Shown: piece by piece, positions 25,239 through 35,440 of the stretch | How the letters are laid out: every line of letters starts with the position of its first letter | How positions within the stretch are numbered: position 1 is the stretch's first letter | Assembly: GCF_041262525.1 (NCBI RefSeq) | Contig: NZ_JBGCCK010000029.1 | Coordinates: 24,750 to 88,749, forward strand | Direction: 5' to 3' | Length of the DNA: 64,000 nt | Source: Streptacidiphilus sp041262525 | GTDB taxonomy: Bacteria; Actinomycetota; Actinomycetes; Streptomycetales; Streptomycetaceae | Notes under the pieces: model-generated | Seen by the model: the letters and a program-made list of their open reading frames with translations, nothing else | The model's database searches: none | What the model was told of the DNA's origin: nothing | Translations under genes and position numbers: made by a program

Positions 25239-26306
25239 ATGCCAAGGCTGTGCAAGCCCTCGGTGAGCGTGCCGGAATACATCATCACGATGGAAGAGAC
25301 TCTGGAATTCGCGGAACGGGTGCATGTCGGCAAGCCGCAGCTCCCGCTCGCGCTTCGGCTGATCCGGAACACGGGGGTGCAGAAGCGCCACATCGTGCAG
25401 CCCATCGAGAAGACCCTCCGCCACCCGGGGCTGGAGGAGCGCAATCGCATCTACGAGCTCGAGTCGAAGAAGCGCTGCCCCGAGGTCATCGAGAAGGCTC
25501 TGGGCAACGCCGATGTGACGCCCCAGGAAATCGACGCGATCATCTACGTATCGTGCACCGGCTTCCTGATGCCGTCGCTGACCGCGTGGCTGATCAACAA
25601 GATGGGGCTGCGGTCCGACACCCGGCAGATCCCGATCGCGCAGCTTGGGTGCGCGGCGGGCGGTGCGGCGATCAACCGCGCCCACGACTTCTGCCTGGCC
25701 CACCCGGGCAGCAACGTCCTGATCGTCTCGTGCGAGCTGTGCTCGCTGTGCTACCAGCCCGACGAGGACGACATCGGTTCGCTGCTGTCCGACGGGCTGT
25801 TCGGTGACGCGGTCGCCGCCGCCGTCGTGCGCGGCAACGGCGGCATCGGCATCGAGCTGGAGCGCAACTCCTCCTACCTGATCCCGAACACCGAGGACTG
25901 GATCTCCTACGAGGTCCGCGACACCGGCTTCCACTTCCGGCTGGACCGTCGGGTGCCCGGGACGATGGAGCCGCTGGCCCCGGTGCTGCGCGACTTCTCC
26001 ACGAACCACGGCTGGGACATCGGCAACCTCGACTTCTACCTCGTCCATGCCGGTGGCCCGCGCATCCTGGACGACCTCGCCAAATTCCTCGACGTCGACC
26101 GCAAGGTGTTCCGCCACAGCTGGGCGACCCTGAGCGAGCACGGCAACATCGCCAGCGCGGTCGTGCTCGACGCGGCACGCCGGCTGTTCGAGGAGGACAC
26201 CCCGATGCCCGACGCCACCGGTCTGATCGCCGGCTTCGGCCCCGGTATCACCGCCGAGATGGCACTGGGCCGGTGGGCCGACGACGCACCGCGGAACCTG
26301 GACTGA
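25239..26306 (+). CDS. rppA: Type III polyketide synthase, 1,3,6,8-tetrahydroxynaphthalene synthase
   Basis: The 355-aa protein is a bacterial chalcone-synthase-fold enzyme of the RppA group. The catalytic Cys is C138 in IPIAQLGCAAGGA, the RppA numbering; His in FYLVHAGGPRI and Asn in LSEHGNIASAVV complete the triad, and GFGPGITAEMAL is the C-terminal signature. It condenses five malonyl-CoA into 1,3,6,8-tetrahydroxynaphthalene, the core of flaviolin, furaquinocins and naphterpins. The ribosome site before ATG 25239 is weak. It heads a run of genes (rppA, cupin, aminotransferase, methyltransferase) with short gaps. Confidence 0.93.
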   Translation: MPRLCKPSVSVPEYIITMEETLEFAERVHVGKPQLPLALRLIRNTGVQKRHIVQPIEKTLRHPGLEERNRIYELESKKRCPEVIEKALGNADVTPQEIDAIIYVSCTGFLMPSLTAWLINKMGLRSDTRQIPIAQLGCAAGGAAINRAHDFCLAHPGSNVLIVSCELCSLCYQPDEDDIGSLLSDGLFGDAVAAAVVRGNGGIGIELERNSSYLIPNTEDWISYEVRDTGFHFRLDRRVPGTMEPLAPVLRDFSTNHGWDIGNLDFYLVHAGGPRILDDLAKFLDVDRKVFRHSWATLSEHGNIASAVVLDAARRLFEEDTPMPDATGLIAGFGPGITAEMALGRWADDAPRNLD

Positions 26307-26326
26307 GACAGAAGGAAGCTGATCGC

Positions 26327-26884
26327 ATGAGCGGCCTCATCCTCCCACCGGGCCAGGGGCGAAAACTGGTCACCCGAGCGCAGGAAGTGACCTTCAAGGC
26401 CACCCAGGCGCACGGCTCCTCGATATCGATCTTCGAGGTGCTCGTTCCGCCCGGTTTCGACGTCGGTGCGCACGTCCACGACCACTCGCAGGAGTTCTTC
26501 TACGTCCTGGAGGGGGAGCTGGACCTGCTGGGGTTCGAGCCGACCGAGCGCACGGACGAGGCCTGGCACGACTGGGAGTCCCCCAGCGGAGATCGAGTGA
26601 TCCGCGCGGCTGAGGGCAGCTGCATGTTCATCCCCCCCGGTACTCCGCACGCGTTCAGGAACGCCACGGAGAAGCCGGCGCGCATGCTCTTCCAGTGCTA
26701 CCCGTCGCCCGATCACGAGTACTACTTCGAGGAGATCGCGGAGATCTGGGCAGCCGGCGAGACGGTGGACCCCGCCGCGGTGGAGCGGATGCGCCGGCGT
26801 TACGACGTCAGCCAGCTGACGCCGCTTCGCTTCGATCCACCCGCGCGCCTGAATCCGCAGTCGGCGACAGCAAAGGGAGCGTAG
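26327..26884 (+). CDS. momA: Cupin quinone-forming monooxygenase (MomA-like)
   Basis: The 185-aa protein is a single cupin. Metal ligands are visible in GAHVHDHSQEFFYVLEGEL (H49, H51 and H53, E57-like position) and in PPGTPHAFRN. MomA-type cupins oxidise tetrahydroxynaphthalene to the 1,4-quinone flaviolin. Directly after rppA, behind GAAGGA, this is the expected second step. A related cupin could instead assist later oxidation, but the order rppA-cupin-aminotransferase fits known hydroxynaphthoquinone pathways. Confidence 0.85.
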   Translation: MSGLILPPGQGRKLVTRAQEVTFKATQAHGSSISIFEVLVPPGFDVGAHVHDHSQEFFYVLEGELDLLGFEPTERTDEAWHDWESPSGDRVIRAAEGSCMFIPPGTPHAFRNATEKPARMLFQCYPSPDHEYYFEEIAEIWAAGETVDPAAVERMRRRYDVSQLTPLRFDPPARLNPQSATAKGA

Positions 26885-26890
26885 AGGGAG

Positions 26891-28054
26891 ATGACCACGA
26901 TGGACGCGATTTCGATGGTCCACGCGAGTCTGGGTGAGCAGGAGCTCGCGGCCGTCGCCGAGGTATTCGCCTCCGGATGGCCGGCCGGCCAGGGCCCGCG
27001 CGGCAAGGCGCTGGAAAGCATGCTGACTGAGCGTTACGGGGCGGGTGACGCCGTCGCGGTGAGCAACTGCGGCGCCGCACTCCACCTGGCGATGCTCACG
27101 CTGGGCGTCAAGCCAGGCGACGAAGTGATCGTCGCCGACTACTCGTTCCCGGCCCCAGGCCAGGCGGTGCGGTACGTCGAAGGTGTGCCGGTCTTCGCCG
27201 ACGTGCGGGCCGACACCGGCACCGTGGACCCGCAGGCGGTGGCGGACCTGATCGGTCCGCGTACCGTCGGCATCATCGCCGTGGACACTGTCGGCCTGCC
27301 GGCCGACTACACGGAACTGCAGGCGCTCGCGGATCGCCACGGCCTCTTCGTCGTCGAAGACGCCGCCTGCGCGGTCGGCGCGACCTACCAGGGACGCGAG
27401 GCGGGCTCCTTGGCAGAGGTGGGCTGCCTGTCCTTCCACGGGCGCAAGGGGGCCTCAAGCGGCGAGGGTGGCGCGCTGATCGCCACCGACCCGGCGATCG
27501 CGCACCACGCCCGGCTGCTGGCGTCCTTCGGCATCGGCAGCATCTTCGACATGGCGCAGGTCGTCGGCCTGCCGATCTCGGAGTTCACCGAGGTCGGTTA
27601 CAACTACAAGCTGTCCGACATCGCCGCGGCGATCATGCAGGTGCAGCTGGGCCGAATCGACCAGCTGCTGGAGCGCCGACGCGCGGTCGCAGCGCGCTAT
27701 GCGGAGCTGCTTGCCGACGAGGAGCTCCTCACGGTGCCGCACGTGCCTGAGGACCGCACCCACGCCTGGCAGACCTACATGGTGACGCTGGATCCGAGCG
27801 TGGACCGTGAGGGGCTCGCCACCAAGCTGCGCGCCCAGGGCATCGGCTGCGCGCACGGCACATGGGCGAGTCACGTCCAGCCGGTGTTCGAGTCCAAGCA
27901 GGTGTGCCCGGTATCGGCGGACCTCTTCCAGCGCAATCTCGCCATCCCCATGCACGCGGAGCTGAGCATGGACCAGGTCGAACGGGTCGTGGACGTCCTG
28001 CGCCCCGCGCTCCGTACCAACGCGTCGTCCACGCGGAGCCTGGGACCAGCTTGA
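26891..28054 (+). CDS. DegT/DnrJ/EryC1-family PLP aminotransferase (flaviolin amination)
   Basis: The 387-aa protein has the family landmarks VVEDAAC (D157) and SFHGRKGASSGEGG, with the PLP lysine K186. Members usually aminate sugars, but in furaquinocin- and naphterpin-type clusters such an enzyme installs an amino group on the hydroxynaphthoquinone, giving 8-amino-flaviolin. No deoxysugar genes are present, which supports the quinone substrate. It is 7 bp after the cupin gene and overlaps the methyltransferase start (TGATG). Confidence 0.88.
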   Translation: MTTMDAISMVHASLGEQELAAVAEVFASGWPAGQGPRGKALESMLTERYGAGDAVAVSNCGAALHLAMLTLGVKPGDEVIVADYSFPAPGQAVRYVEGVPVFADVRADTGTVDPQAVADLIGPRTVGIIAVDTVGLPADYTELQALADRHGLFVVEDAACAVGATYQGREAGSLAEVGCLSFHGRKGASSGEGGALIATDPAIAHHARLLASFGIGSIFDMAQVVGLPISEFTEVGYNYKLSDIAAAIMQVQLGRIDQLLERRRAVAARYAELLADEELLTVPHVPEDRTHAWQTYMVTLDPSVDREGLATKLRAQGIGCAHGTWASHVQPVFESKQVCPVSADLFQRNLAIPMHAELSMDQVERVVDVLRPALRTNASSTRSLGPA

Positions 28055-29046
28055 TGAACAGGCAACTGACGCCGGACGGCGTCTTGCGGCTCATCAACGG
28101 CTACTGGGCCACCGGCATCATCGGTGCGGCGGCGACGCACTCACTCTTCACCCACCTCGAGGCTGGCGCGGATACCGTCTCCCGGCTTGCCGTCGCGGCC
28201 AGGATCTCCGAGCGCGGCACCCAGACGCTGCTCGACGGACTCGTCAGCCTGGGCCTGGTCGAGCTGGACGACGGTCGCTACCGCAACGGCGCCGAGGCCT
28301 CTGCCTTCCTGGTCGAGGGCAAGCCGTCCTCTCTGAGCAGCCTCGCCCAGCTGAAGCTGAACCAAATGGCCGGCCTGCAGGTACTGCCCGACGTGGTCCG
28401 CGCCGGCGGGCCGGGCGTGGGCGCGGCGACAGAGGTGGCCGACAACCCCCACTGGGAGCGGGTGGTCCCGGCCATCGCCGCGCAGTCGGTCCCCGCGGCG
28501 GTGATCGCCGCCGACCTACTGGGCCTGGCGGAGGCAGGGGAGATTTCGATCCTCGACGTCGGTGGCGGCTCGGGCATCTACTCGGCCATCTGGCTGGAGC
28601 GCAACCCCGCCGCCCGCTCGACCCAGCTCGACTGGGCACCGGTCAACGCGATCGCAGGCAAGCTGGTGGCGGAGCGTGGCGTGGCCGACCGGTTCACCTG
28701 CATCGACGGCGATTTCCACACCACTGACTTCGGCACCGCCGCCTACGATCTCGCGCTGTACTCCCACGTCGCCCACCAGGAAGGGGCGGACGGGAACGTC
28801 GAGGCCTTCACCCGGCTCCGGGAGGCCCTCAAGCCCGGTGGCGCGCTCGTCGTCTGCGACTACGTCGTCGACGGCGACCGCAGCGGCCCGCCCTTCGCGC
28901 TCATCTTCGCCTCCGAGATGCTGCTCAAGAGCAACCAGGGCGGGACCTGGACGCGGGACCAGTACCACGCGTGGCTCACCCAGGCGGGCTTCGAGGACAT
29001 CACGTTTCATGACGCGGCGCCCGCCACCTTGATAATCGCCCGTTAG
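28054..29046 (+). CDS. SAM-dependent methyltransferase 1 (naphthoquinone O- or C-methylation)
   Basis: The 330-aa protein has an N-terminal dimerisation/winged-helix region (GYWATGIIGAAATHSLF, AARISERGTQTLLDGLVSLG) and a Rossmann SAM domain with motif I DVGGGSGIYSA near residues 168-178. It is an O-methyltransferase-fold enzyme like those acting on aromatic polyketides. Fur7 is known to take 2-methoxy-3-methyl-flaviolin, so such pathways need one O- and one C-methylation; which this one does cannot be told from sequence. The start overlaps the aminotransferase stop. Confidence 0.88.
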   Translation: MNRQLTPDGVLRLINGYWATGIIGAAATHSLFTHLEAGADTVSRLAVAARISERGTQTLLDGLVSLGLVELDDGRYRNGAEASAFLVEGKPSSLSSLAQLKLNQMAGLQVLPDVVRAGGPGVGAATEVADNPHWERVVPAIAAQSVPAAVIAADLLGLAEAGEISILDVGGGSGIYSAIWLERNPAARSTQLDWAPVNAIAGKLVAERGVADRFTCIDGDFHTTDFGTAAYDLALYSHVAHQEGADGNVEAFTRLREALKPGGALVVCDYVVDGDRSGPPFALIFASEMLLKSNQGGTWTRDQYHAWLTQAGFEDITFHDAAPATLIIAR

Positions 29047-29274
29047 CGGGGCATCGACAGCTGTCTGCTTTCGGTCGACGCCTCGCCGGATCCGACCACG
29101 CTCCACGTCCTCATTCAACCGGGAGTCGAGCAGTCCTCCAGGCACGCTCCGTACGGTACCGACGATCGTCAATTCGTCTACGCCGTCGCAGCGTCGCACG
29201 GCGGGGCCTGCTTCACGTTCCAGTCGCATCAGCGTCACGACCGGGGCAGAACGGTCGACAGAAGGAAACGGACC

Positions 29275-29886
29275 ATGGATCCCGTCAACGTCGCAGTCAT
29301 CTACTACAGCTCGACCGGTACTGTTCACGCCCTGGCGCACGCCGCCGCCGAGAGCGCAGAGAAGGCCGGCGCCAACGTGCGACTGCGCCGCGTCGCCGAG
29401 ACGGCCCCGCCGCAAGCGATAAGCGCCAACGAGGCCTGGGGTCGGCACCTCCAGGAGACCGCCGACGTCGCCGAGGCCACCCTCGACGATCTGGACTGGT
29501 CCGACGCGCTGTTGTTCGGCACCCCCACCCGCTTCGGCACCCCGGCGGCCCAGCTCAAGGCGTTCATCGACACGGCCGGTCGGCTGTGGCAGCAGGGCAA
29601 GCTCGCCGACAAGGTGTGTTCGGCCTTCACCTCCTCGGGCACCGCCCACGGCGGTCAGGAGGCCACCTTGCTGGCGCTCGGCAACGTCTTCTACCACTGG
29701 GGCGGCATCATGGTGCCCCCCGGCTACACCGACCCGATCCAGATGAAGGCGGGCAACCCCTACGGCGCCTCCCACGTGGCCGCCGACGGTCCGCCCGGCG
29801 AGGTATCCCTGCAGGCGGCGGGTCACCAGGCCCGACGCGTCGTGGAGGTCGCGGCGGCGCTCAAGGCCGGCCGCTCCGCAGTCTGA
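29275..29886 (+). CDS. WrbA-like NAD(P)H:quinone oxidoreductase
   Basis: The 203-aa flavodoxin-fold protein has the FMN phosphate loop YYSSTGTVHALA (residues 10-21), then LLFGTPTRFGTPAAQLKAFID and FTSSGTAHGGQE, both typical of WrbA. It reduces quinones by two electrons. Within the pathway it probably produces the hydroquinone needed for methylation, prenylation or handling of the diazo intermediate, or protects the cell from redox cycling. GAAGGAAACGGACC precedes the ATG. Confidence 0.88.
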   Translation: MDPVNVAVIYYSSTGTVHALAHAAAESAEKAGANVRLRRVAETAPPQAISANEAWGRHLQETADVAEATLDDLDWSDALLFGTPTRFGTPAAQLKAFIDTAGRLWQQGKLADKVCSAFTSSGTAHGGQEATLLALGNVFYHWGGIMVPPGYTDPIQMKAGNPYGASHVAADGPPGEVSLQAAGHQARRVVEVAAALKAGRSAV

Positions 29887-29931
29887 GAGCCCGCGCGCAA
29901 CTCCCGGCCGAACCCCTCAGCCTGCGGCGCG

Positions 29932-30245
29932 ATGAGGCTCTTCCAACCGGGGGAGAAGCTGGCCGCTTGCGGACGGGGACGAGTCGAGGACTTCGGCGAC
30001 GGGGCCGTCAAAGCCATCGGAGCCCTCGAGACCCTGGCCACGGTGGGTCTAGTCCTGCCCGGTGCGCTCGACATCGCGCCGGTCCTGGTGCCGTTGGCCG
30101 CTACGGGGCTGGTCGTCCAGATGATCGGCGCGGCCCTGACGCACTTCCACCGGGCCGAGACGCGGTCGATCGCCGTGAACGTGGTCCTCCTAGCCGGGGC
30201 CGCGCTCCATTGCGGGGCCGCTTCGGCCCCCACTCCTCTGAGCCC
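29932..30245 (+). pseudogene. Frameshifted remnant of a DoxX-like membrane protein
   Basis: The frame from 29932 reads EKLAACGRGRVEDFGDG and GLVLPGALDIAPVLVPLAA, clearly homologous to the intact DoxX-like protein at 57070-57450 (GWVEDFSAGSVRAIGA, LLPATLDIAPVLVPLAA). The first membrane helix is missing. At about 30214 the match jumps by one frame to GRFGPHSSEP, matching GRFGPESFTG of the intact protein. This is a decayed copy lying between the quinone reductase and the AMP-ligase gene. Confidence 0.8.
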
Positions 30246-30415
30246 GCGCCGGGGCTTGGCGATCGCGCGTCGAGCCGGGCGCAGCCTGCCGAGTCACCTG
30301 CACGCTCCTGCCTTCGCCGCCCCTACGCCGGAAACGGCCGAGAGCCGCGGCCCTGACGCACGGTCACCGAACCAAGCCCGCACGCCCATCGAACACCGCA
30401 AAGGAGACAGTCCCG

Positions 30416-32002
30416 GTGAAGGCTTCCACAGCCTACAAGTCGATACAGAAGCGTGGTCTGCACATCGGCCTGCTGCCGGAGATGGCCGCGGCTGTGAACG
30501 GGTCGACGCCGATCACCCTCGACCACGATCTGGACGTCTTCCCCGAGGCGGGACGACGCCTGACCGTGTCTCAGTACGCCGAACACGTGGACGACCTGGC
30601 GGCCCGCCTGTGGGCGGCGGGCATCCGGCCCGACGAGCGCGTCGTGCTCTACAAGACCGCCAACGCCGACATCTGGATGCTCGCCGCCGCCACGGCCCGC
30701 ATCGGGGCGGTTCCCGTGAACCTCTCACCGGCCCTGGACGCCGCGACCGTCGGCGCGCTGATCAAGCGGGTGGACCAGCCGACCCTGCTCACCGACGGAC
30801 GCAAGCTCGACCTCATGGCCGAGGTGCCGCTGGCTGACCTCACCAAGAGAGTGATCATCGCGGCCGGCGACCGGCCGGGGACGCGGTCGCTCGCCGAGTT
30901 CGCCGGCGCGCCGCGGGTCGAGCCGGTCCTCCGGCCTATCGACGAGGCCGCCGTGATCACCCACACCTCCGGCACCACCGGCCTTCCCAAACTGGTCGTG
31001 CACACGGCACGCACCCAGGGCATCCGCCTCAAGCCGCAGTGGCGACTGCTCTCCCTGATGCGGAAGAAGGAGACCGTCGCGATCCACGTCCCCTTCGTGC
31101 ATTCCCGGATGGTCGCGGCGATGTCCCTGGCGCTCCTGAAGGAGCTGCCGGTCCTGCTCATGAACGAGACCGCCCCTGCGGTGGTCGCCGAGCAGCTCGT
31201 CCAGAACCGGCCGGGGTTCGTCGAGGCGCTGCCCAACTCGCTTATGGAGTGGGAGGAACTCACCGAGGACCCGCGCAAGCCCTTCGCGTCGGTGAAGTAC
31301 TTCAGCAGCACCTTCGATGCGATCCACCCCCGGACGATGAGCCGGCTGCTGAAGGCATCCGAGCGGCGTGGGGCCCTGTTCTTCCAGATCTACGGGCAGA
31401 GCGAGGTCGGCCCAGCCGTCGGCCGCGCCTACTTCCGCAACTCCGCCCACAAGGCGAACGGACGCTGCGTCGGCTGGGCGATGCCGAACGGCGCGGCGAA
31501 AGTCCGCGTGGTGAGCCGGAACGGAACGAAGCCGTCCGGGAAGAACCCCGGCTTCATCGAGGTCTCGTGGCCGGGCCTGGCGAAGACCTACTTCGCCGAG
31601 CAGGAGCGCTACGACTCCAACCGGCGCGGCGCCTGGTGGCGCACCGGCGATGTCGGCTACCGCACCAAGCTCGGCTGCCTGCACATGCTCGACCGCGAGA
31701 TCGACATGATCCCCGGGGTGCGCAGCTCCCTTGAGGTCGAGGACCTCGTGCTGAGCAGGCTGGAGGAGCTGAGTGAGCTCGTCCTGGTGCAGGGCTCCAA
31801 GTCCGAGGCGATCCCGGTGATCTGCACCGTGGATGACGCGCCGCTGGACCGGGACCGCTGGCGCGCGGCCGTCGCCGAGTTCCCCCAACTGGCCGACCCG
31901 GTCCAGATTCTCCAGGCCGAGCTGCCGCGGACCGCCACGCTCAAGGTCCAGCGACTCGCGCTGTCCCGCATCCTCGAGGCGCAACTGGGGGACGCGGCCT
32001 GA
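30416..32002 (+). CDS. AMP-forming ligase-family enzyme, probable ATP-dependent diazotase
   Basis: The 528-aa protein is a complete ANL-superfamily enzyme: P-loop ITHTSGTTGLPK (181-192), YGQSEVGPA, the TGD motif WWRTGDVGY, DREIDMIPG and the C-terminal lysine motif LPRTATLKVQR (K510). No carrier protein or carboxylic acid substrate is evident in the pathway. CreM of cremeomycin biosynthesis, from this same superfamily, diazotises an aromatic amine with nitrite and ATP. Given the aminotransferase upstream and CreE/CreD homologues downstream, the likely role is activation of nitrite and diazotisation of the amino-flaviolin. GTG 30416 follows AAGGAG. A CoA ligase remains the alternative. Confidence 0.75.
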   Translation: MKASTAYKSIQKRGLHIGLLPEMAAAVNGSTPITLDHDLDVFPEAGRRLTVSQYAEHVDDLAARLWAAGIRPDERVVLYKTANADIWMLAAATARIGAVPVNLSPALDAATVGALIKRVDQPTLLTDGRKLDLMAEVPLADLTKRVIIAAGDRPGTRSLAEFAGAPRVEPVLRPIDEAAVITHTSGTTGLPKLVVHTARTQGIRLKPQWRLLSLMRKKETVAIHVPFVHSRMVAAMSLALLKELPVLLMNETAPAVVAEQLVQNRPGFVEALPNSLMEWEELTEDPRKPFASVKYFSSTFDAIHPRTMSRLLKASERRGALFFQIYGQSEVGPAVGRAYFRNSAHKANGRCVGWAMPNGAAKVRVVSRNGTKPSGKNPGFIEVSWPGLAKTYFAEQERYDSNRRGAWWRTGDVGYRTKLGCLHMLDREIDMIPGVRSSLEVEDLVLSRLEELSELVLVQGSKSEAIPVICTVDDAPLDRDRWRAAVAEFPQLADPVQILQAELPRTATLKVQRLALSRILEAQLGDAA

Positions 32003-32116
32003 ACCTCGTCCGGCGGCACGCGCCGGTCCCGGCGCACGACTCTCGGGACCGACCGCGGAATTGAGGAGAACGACAGCCGCCGGCGACTGCACCACCCATA
32101 CGAAAGGGATCATGCA

Positions 32117-33190
32117 ATGACATCCGAGGCCACACTCGCGCGGTTCCGCGAATACATGGTGGGCCCCTCGCGCTTCATGAATCTGGTGTCCTGCTTCGAG
32201 CTGGGCATCATCGACCGGCTTCGGGAGAATCCGGGCCTGACGGCGGCCCAGCTCGGCGACGCCGTCGGCGCCAAGGCGGACGCCGTGGAGCAGCTGCTGT
32301 TCCTGCTGGTCAAGGAGCGCTTCGTCGCCTATGACGAGGCTTCGGGCGCCTACTCCCTCGACGCGCTCGCAGAGCTCGGCGAGGCCGACCTCCGCCGCGC
32401 GCTGCGGTACATGAACATGATCAAGGTAGTGGCGCTCCGCCAGCTGTTCTACCTCACCGAGAGCATGCGCACCGGCACGCTCGTCGGTCTGAAGGAGCTC
32501 TACGGGGTGTCGGAGGGAACCCTGTACGGCGCCGTGGCCGATCACAAGGACCTGCGCGAGTCCTGGGCGACGCTGATGAACGACGTCACCACCAACATCG
32601 ACCCGTGGTTCTTCGACAACGTCGACATCCCGGCCGGCGCCCAGGTCCTGGACCTCGCCGGGAACACCGGTTTCGGTGCGATCCACACCTACCAGCACAA
32701 GGGCTCTCCCGGGATGCGGGTGACGACCTTCGACCTTCCGGAGAAGCAGGGCGAGTGCCTGGCGAACTTCAAGGCCCACGGCGTCGAGGAGCACTGCTCC
32801 TTCATCGGCGGCAACGTCTTCGAGGTGATTCCCGCAGGCTTCGACGTCGTCCTGATCAAGCACTTCCTCGACATGTTCGACAAGGACGACTTCTACAAGA
32901 TCCTCGAGGGTGTCCACAAGGCGCTGGAGGTGGGCGGAGAGGTCCACATCATGGTGCCTGTCTACCCCGAGGACATCACCGACACCGACAACTACAACGT
33001 CGACTTCTTCCCGGCTTTCTTCATCGGCTGCGCCATGGGACAGGGCGGACCGCAGAAGCTGTCGGTCTACCAGAGCTGGCTGGAGGAGTGCGGGTTCAAG
33101 GTGACCAAGGCCATCACCGTGGACGCCTCCGACGTGCCGCCGGACGTCATCCCCGTCCAGGCGATCCTCAGCGCGACGAAGATCGCCTGA
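32117..33190 (+). CDS. SAM-dependent methyltransferase 2 (naphthoquinone O- or C-methylation)
   Basis: The 357-aa protein has an N-terminal winged-helix dimerisation part (FMNLVSCFELGIIDRLREN, TAAQLGDAVGAKADAVEQLL) and a SAM-binding domain whose motif I reads VLDLAGNTGFGAIH (about 177-190), less canonical than that of the other methyltransferase. It is a distant relative of the protein at 28054. Together the two can supply the O- and C-methyl groups expected on a methoxy-methyl-flaviolin. A terminator follows 34 bp after its stop. Confidence 0.85.
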   Translation: MTSEATLARFREYMVGPSRFMNLVSCFELGIIDRLRENPGLTAAQLGDAVGAKADAVEQLLFLLVKERFVAYDEASGAYSLDALAELGEADLRRALRYMNMIKVVALRQLFYLTESMRTGTLVGLKELYGVSEGTLYGAVADHKDLRESWATLMNDVTTNIDPWFFDNVDIPAGAQVLDLAGNTGFGAIHTYQHKGSPGMRVTTFDLPEKQGECLANFKAHGVEEHCSFIGGNVFEVIPAGFDVVLIKHFLDMFDKDDFYKILEGVHKALEVGGEVHIMVPVYPEDITDTDNYNVDFFPAFFIGCAMGQGGPQKLSVYQSWLEECGFKVTKAITVDASDVPPDVIPVQAILSATKIA

Positions 33191-33223
33191 CCCGTCGGGC
33201 GCAGGCGCCTGCCGAGTACCCGT

Positions 33224-33263
33224 GACGGCAGGGTCCCTCCCGGAACGGAGAGGCCCTGCCGTC
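33224..33263. terminator. Hairpin terminator after methyltransferase 2
   Basis: GACGGCAGGG (33224-33233) pairs exactly with CCCTGCCGTC (33254-33263) around a 20-nt loop that is itself partly complementary (CTCC/GGAG). A short T-rich stretch follows. It separates the quinone genes from the methyl-supply genes. Confidence 0.65.
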
Positions 33264-33339
33264 TTCACGCCGCAGCCCAGCCGTGTGCCCCCAGCGCCCC
33301 GTCCGCATGCGCCCGCCCACCACCGTCATGGAGAGAGTC

Positions 33340-34306
<967 letters not shown>

Positions 34307-34456
34307 CGGCCCGCGTCCTCCGGACGCCCCGCCGTGCCAGCCGACGGGGAGCGGCGGCCACCCCCAGCCGCCGTTCCCCGCACCCTCTTCCGCCAGCAGA
34401 TTTCCCCGTCCCCGCCGGCCGGATCGTCCCGCCCTCAGGCACAAGGAGAGCTCTCC

Positions 34457-35440
34457 GTGCGTATCGCCGTGACCGGATCGATTGCGACCGACCACCTGAT
34501 GGTGTTCCCCGGGCGCTTCGCCGAGCAGCTGATCAAGGAGCAGCTGGAGCGGGTCTCCCTGTCGTTCCTCGCCGACCGGCTCGAGGTACGCCGGGGCGGC
34601 GTCGGGGCCAACATCGCCTTCGGTCTCGGGCGACTGCGCCTCGACCCGATCCTGGTCGGCGCGGCCGGCATCGACTTCGCCGACTACGGCGCGTGGCTTC
34701 GAGCGAACGGGGTCGACACCTCCACGGTGCGGGTCAGCGACCATCTGCACACCGCGCGCTTCGTCTGCACCACCGACGAGGACCAGAACCAGATCGCCAC
34801 CTTCTACGCCGGGGCCATGGCCGAGGCCTCTCGCATCGACCTCGCCGATGTCGTCGCCCGCACCGGCGAGCCCGCCCTGGTCCTGGTCGGCGCCGACGAC
34901 CCCGCCGCCATGCTGCGGCACACCGCCACGGCCCATCGCCTCGGCGTCCCCGTCGCCGCCGACCCCTCGCAGCAGCTGACCCGGCTCGACCGGGAGCAGG
35001 CCCGTCAACTCGTCGACCAGGCACGGTGGCTGTTCACCAACGAGTACGAGGCCGCGCTGCTGCAGGAGCGCACCGGCTGGACCGAGCAGCAGCTTCTCGA
35101 CCGGGTCGGCACGTGGATCACCACGCTGGGCGCGGGCGGCGTGTCGCTGGCCCGCGCCGGCATCGACCGCCTGCAGGTGCGGGCGGTGCCCGCAGAGCAG
35201 ATCGCCGATCCCACCGGCGCGGGCGATGCCTTCCGGGCCGGGTTCCTCGCCGGCACCGCGTGGTCCTGGTCGCCGGAGCAGGCCGCCCAGCTCGGCTGCG
35301 CCCTGGCCACCACCGTGCTTGAGTCGGTGGGCACCCAGGAATACAAGCTGCTCCCGTCGGATCTGATCGACCGCATCCACGAGACCTACGGTCATGACGC
35401 CGCCCGCACCGCCGAACCCCGGCTTGCGAAGCTGTCGTGA
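34457..35440 (+). CDS. PfkB-family kinase, probable adenosine kinase
   Basis: The 327-aa protein is a ribokinase/PfkB-fold enzyme. It has an N-terminal GSIATDHLMVFPGRF, a glycine-rich RRGGVGANIAFGLGRL and the C-terminal signature DPTGAGDAFRAGFLAG with the catalytic Asp. The N-terminus resembles bacterial adenosine kinases. Between metK and metH/metF remnants the expected job is removing adenosine released from S-adenosylhomocysteine, which pulls methylation forward. No S-adenosylhomocysteinase is present. The start is GTG 34457 behind AAGGAG. Its stop overlaps the next GTG (GTGA). Confidence 0.8.
   Translation: MRIAVTGSIATDHLMVFPGRFAEQLIKEQLERVSLSFLADRLEVRRGGVGANIAFGLGRLRLDPILVGAAGIDFADYGAWLRANGVDTSTVRVSDHLHTARFVCTTDEDQNQIATFYAGAMAEASRIDLADVVARTGEPALVLVGADDPAAMLRHTATAHRLGVPVAADPSQQLTRLDREQARQLVDQARWLFTNEYEAALLQERTGWTEQQLLDRVGTWITTLGAGGVSLARAGIDRLQVRAVPAEQIADPTGAGDAFRAGFLAGTAWSWSPEQAAQLGCALATTVLESVGTQEYKLLPSDLIDRIHETYGHDAARTAEPRLAKLS

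Noticed and set aside
30416..32002. Acyl-CoA ligase feeding a starter unit to the polyketide synthase
   Set aside because: THN synthase needs only malonyl-CoA and no acid-derived starter is expected; the nitrite genes favour a diazotase, though the ligase option stays open.
30725..33268. 847-codon open frame antisense to the ligase and methyltransferase genes
   Set aside because: It spans two well-supported genes on the other strand and shows only shadow-type composition.
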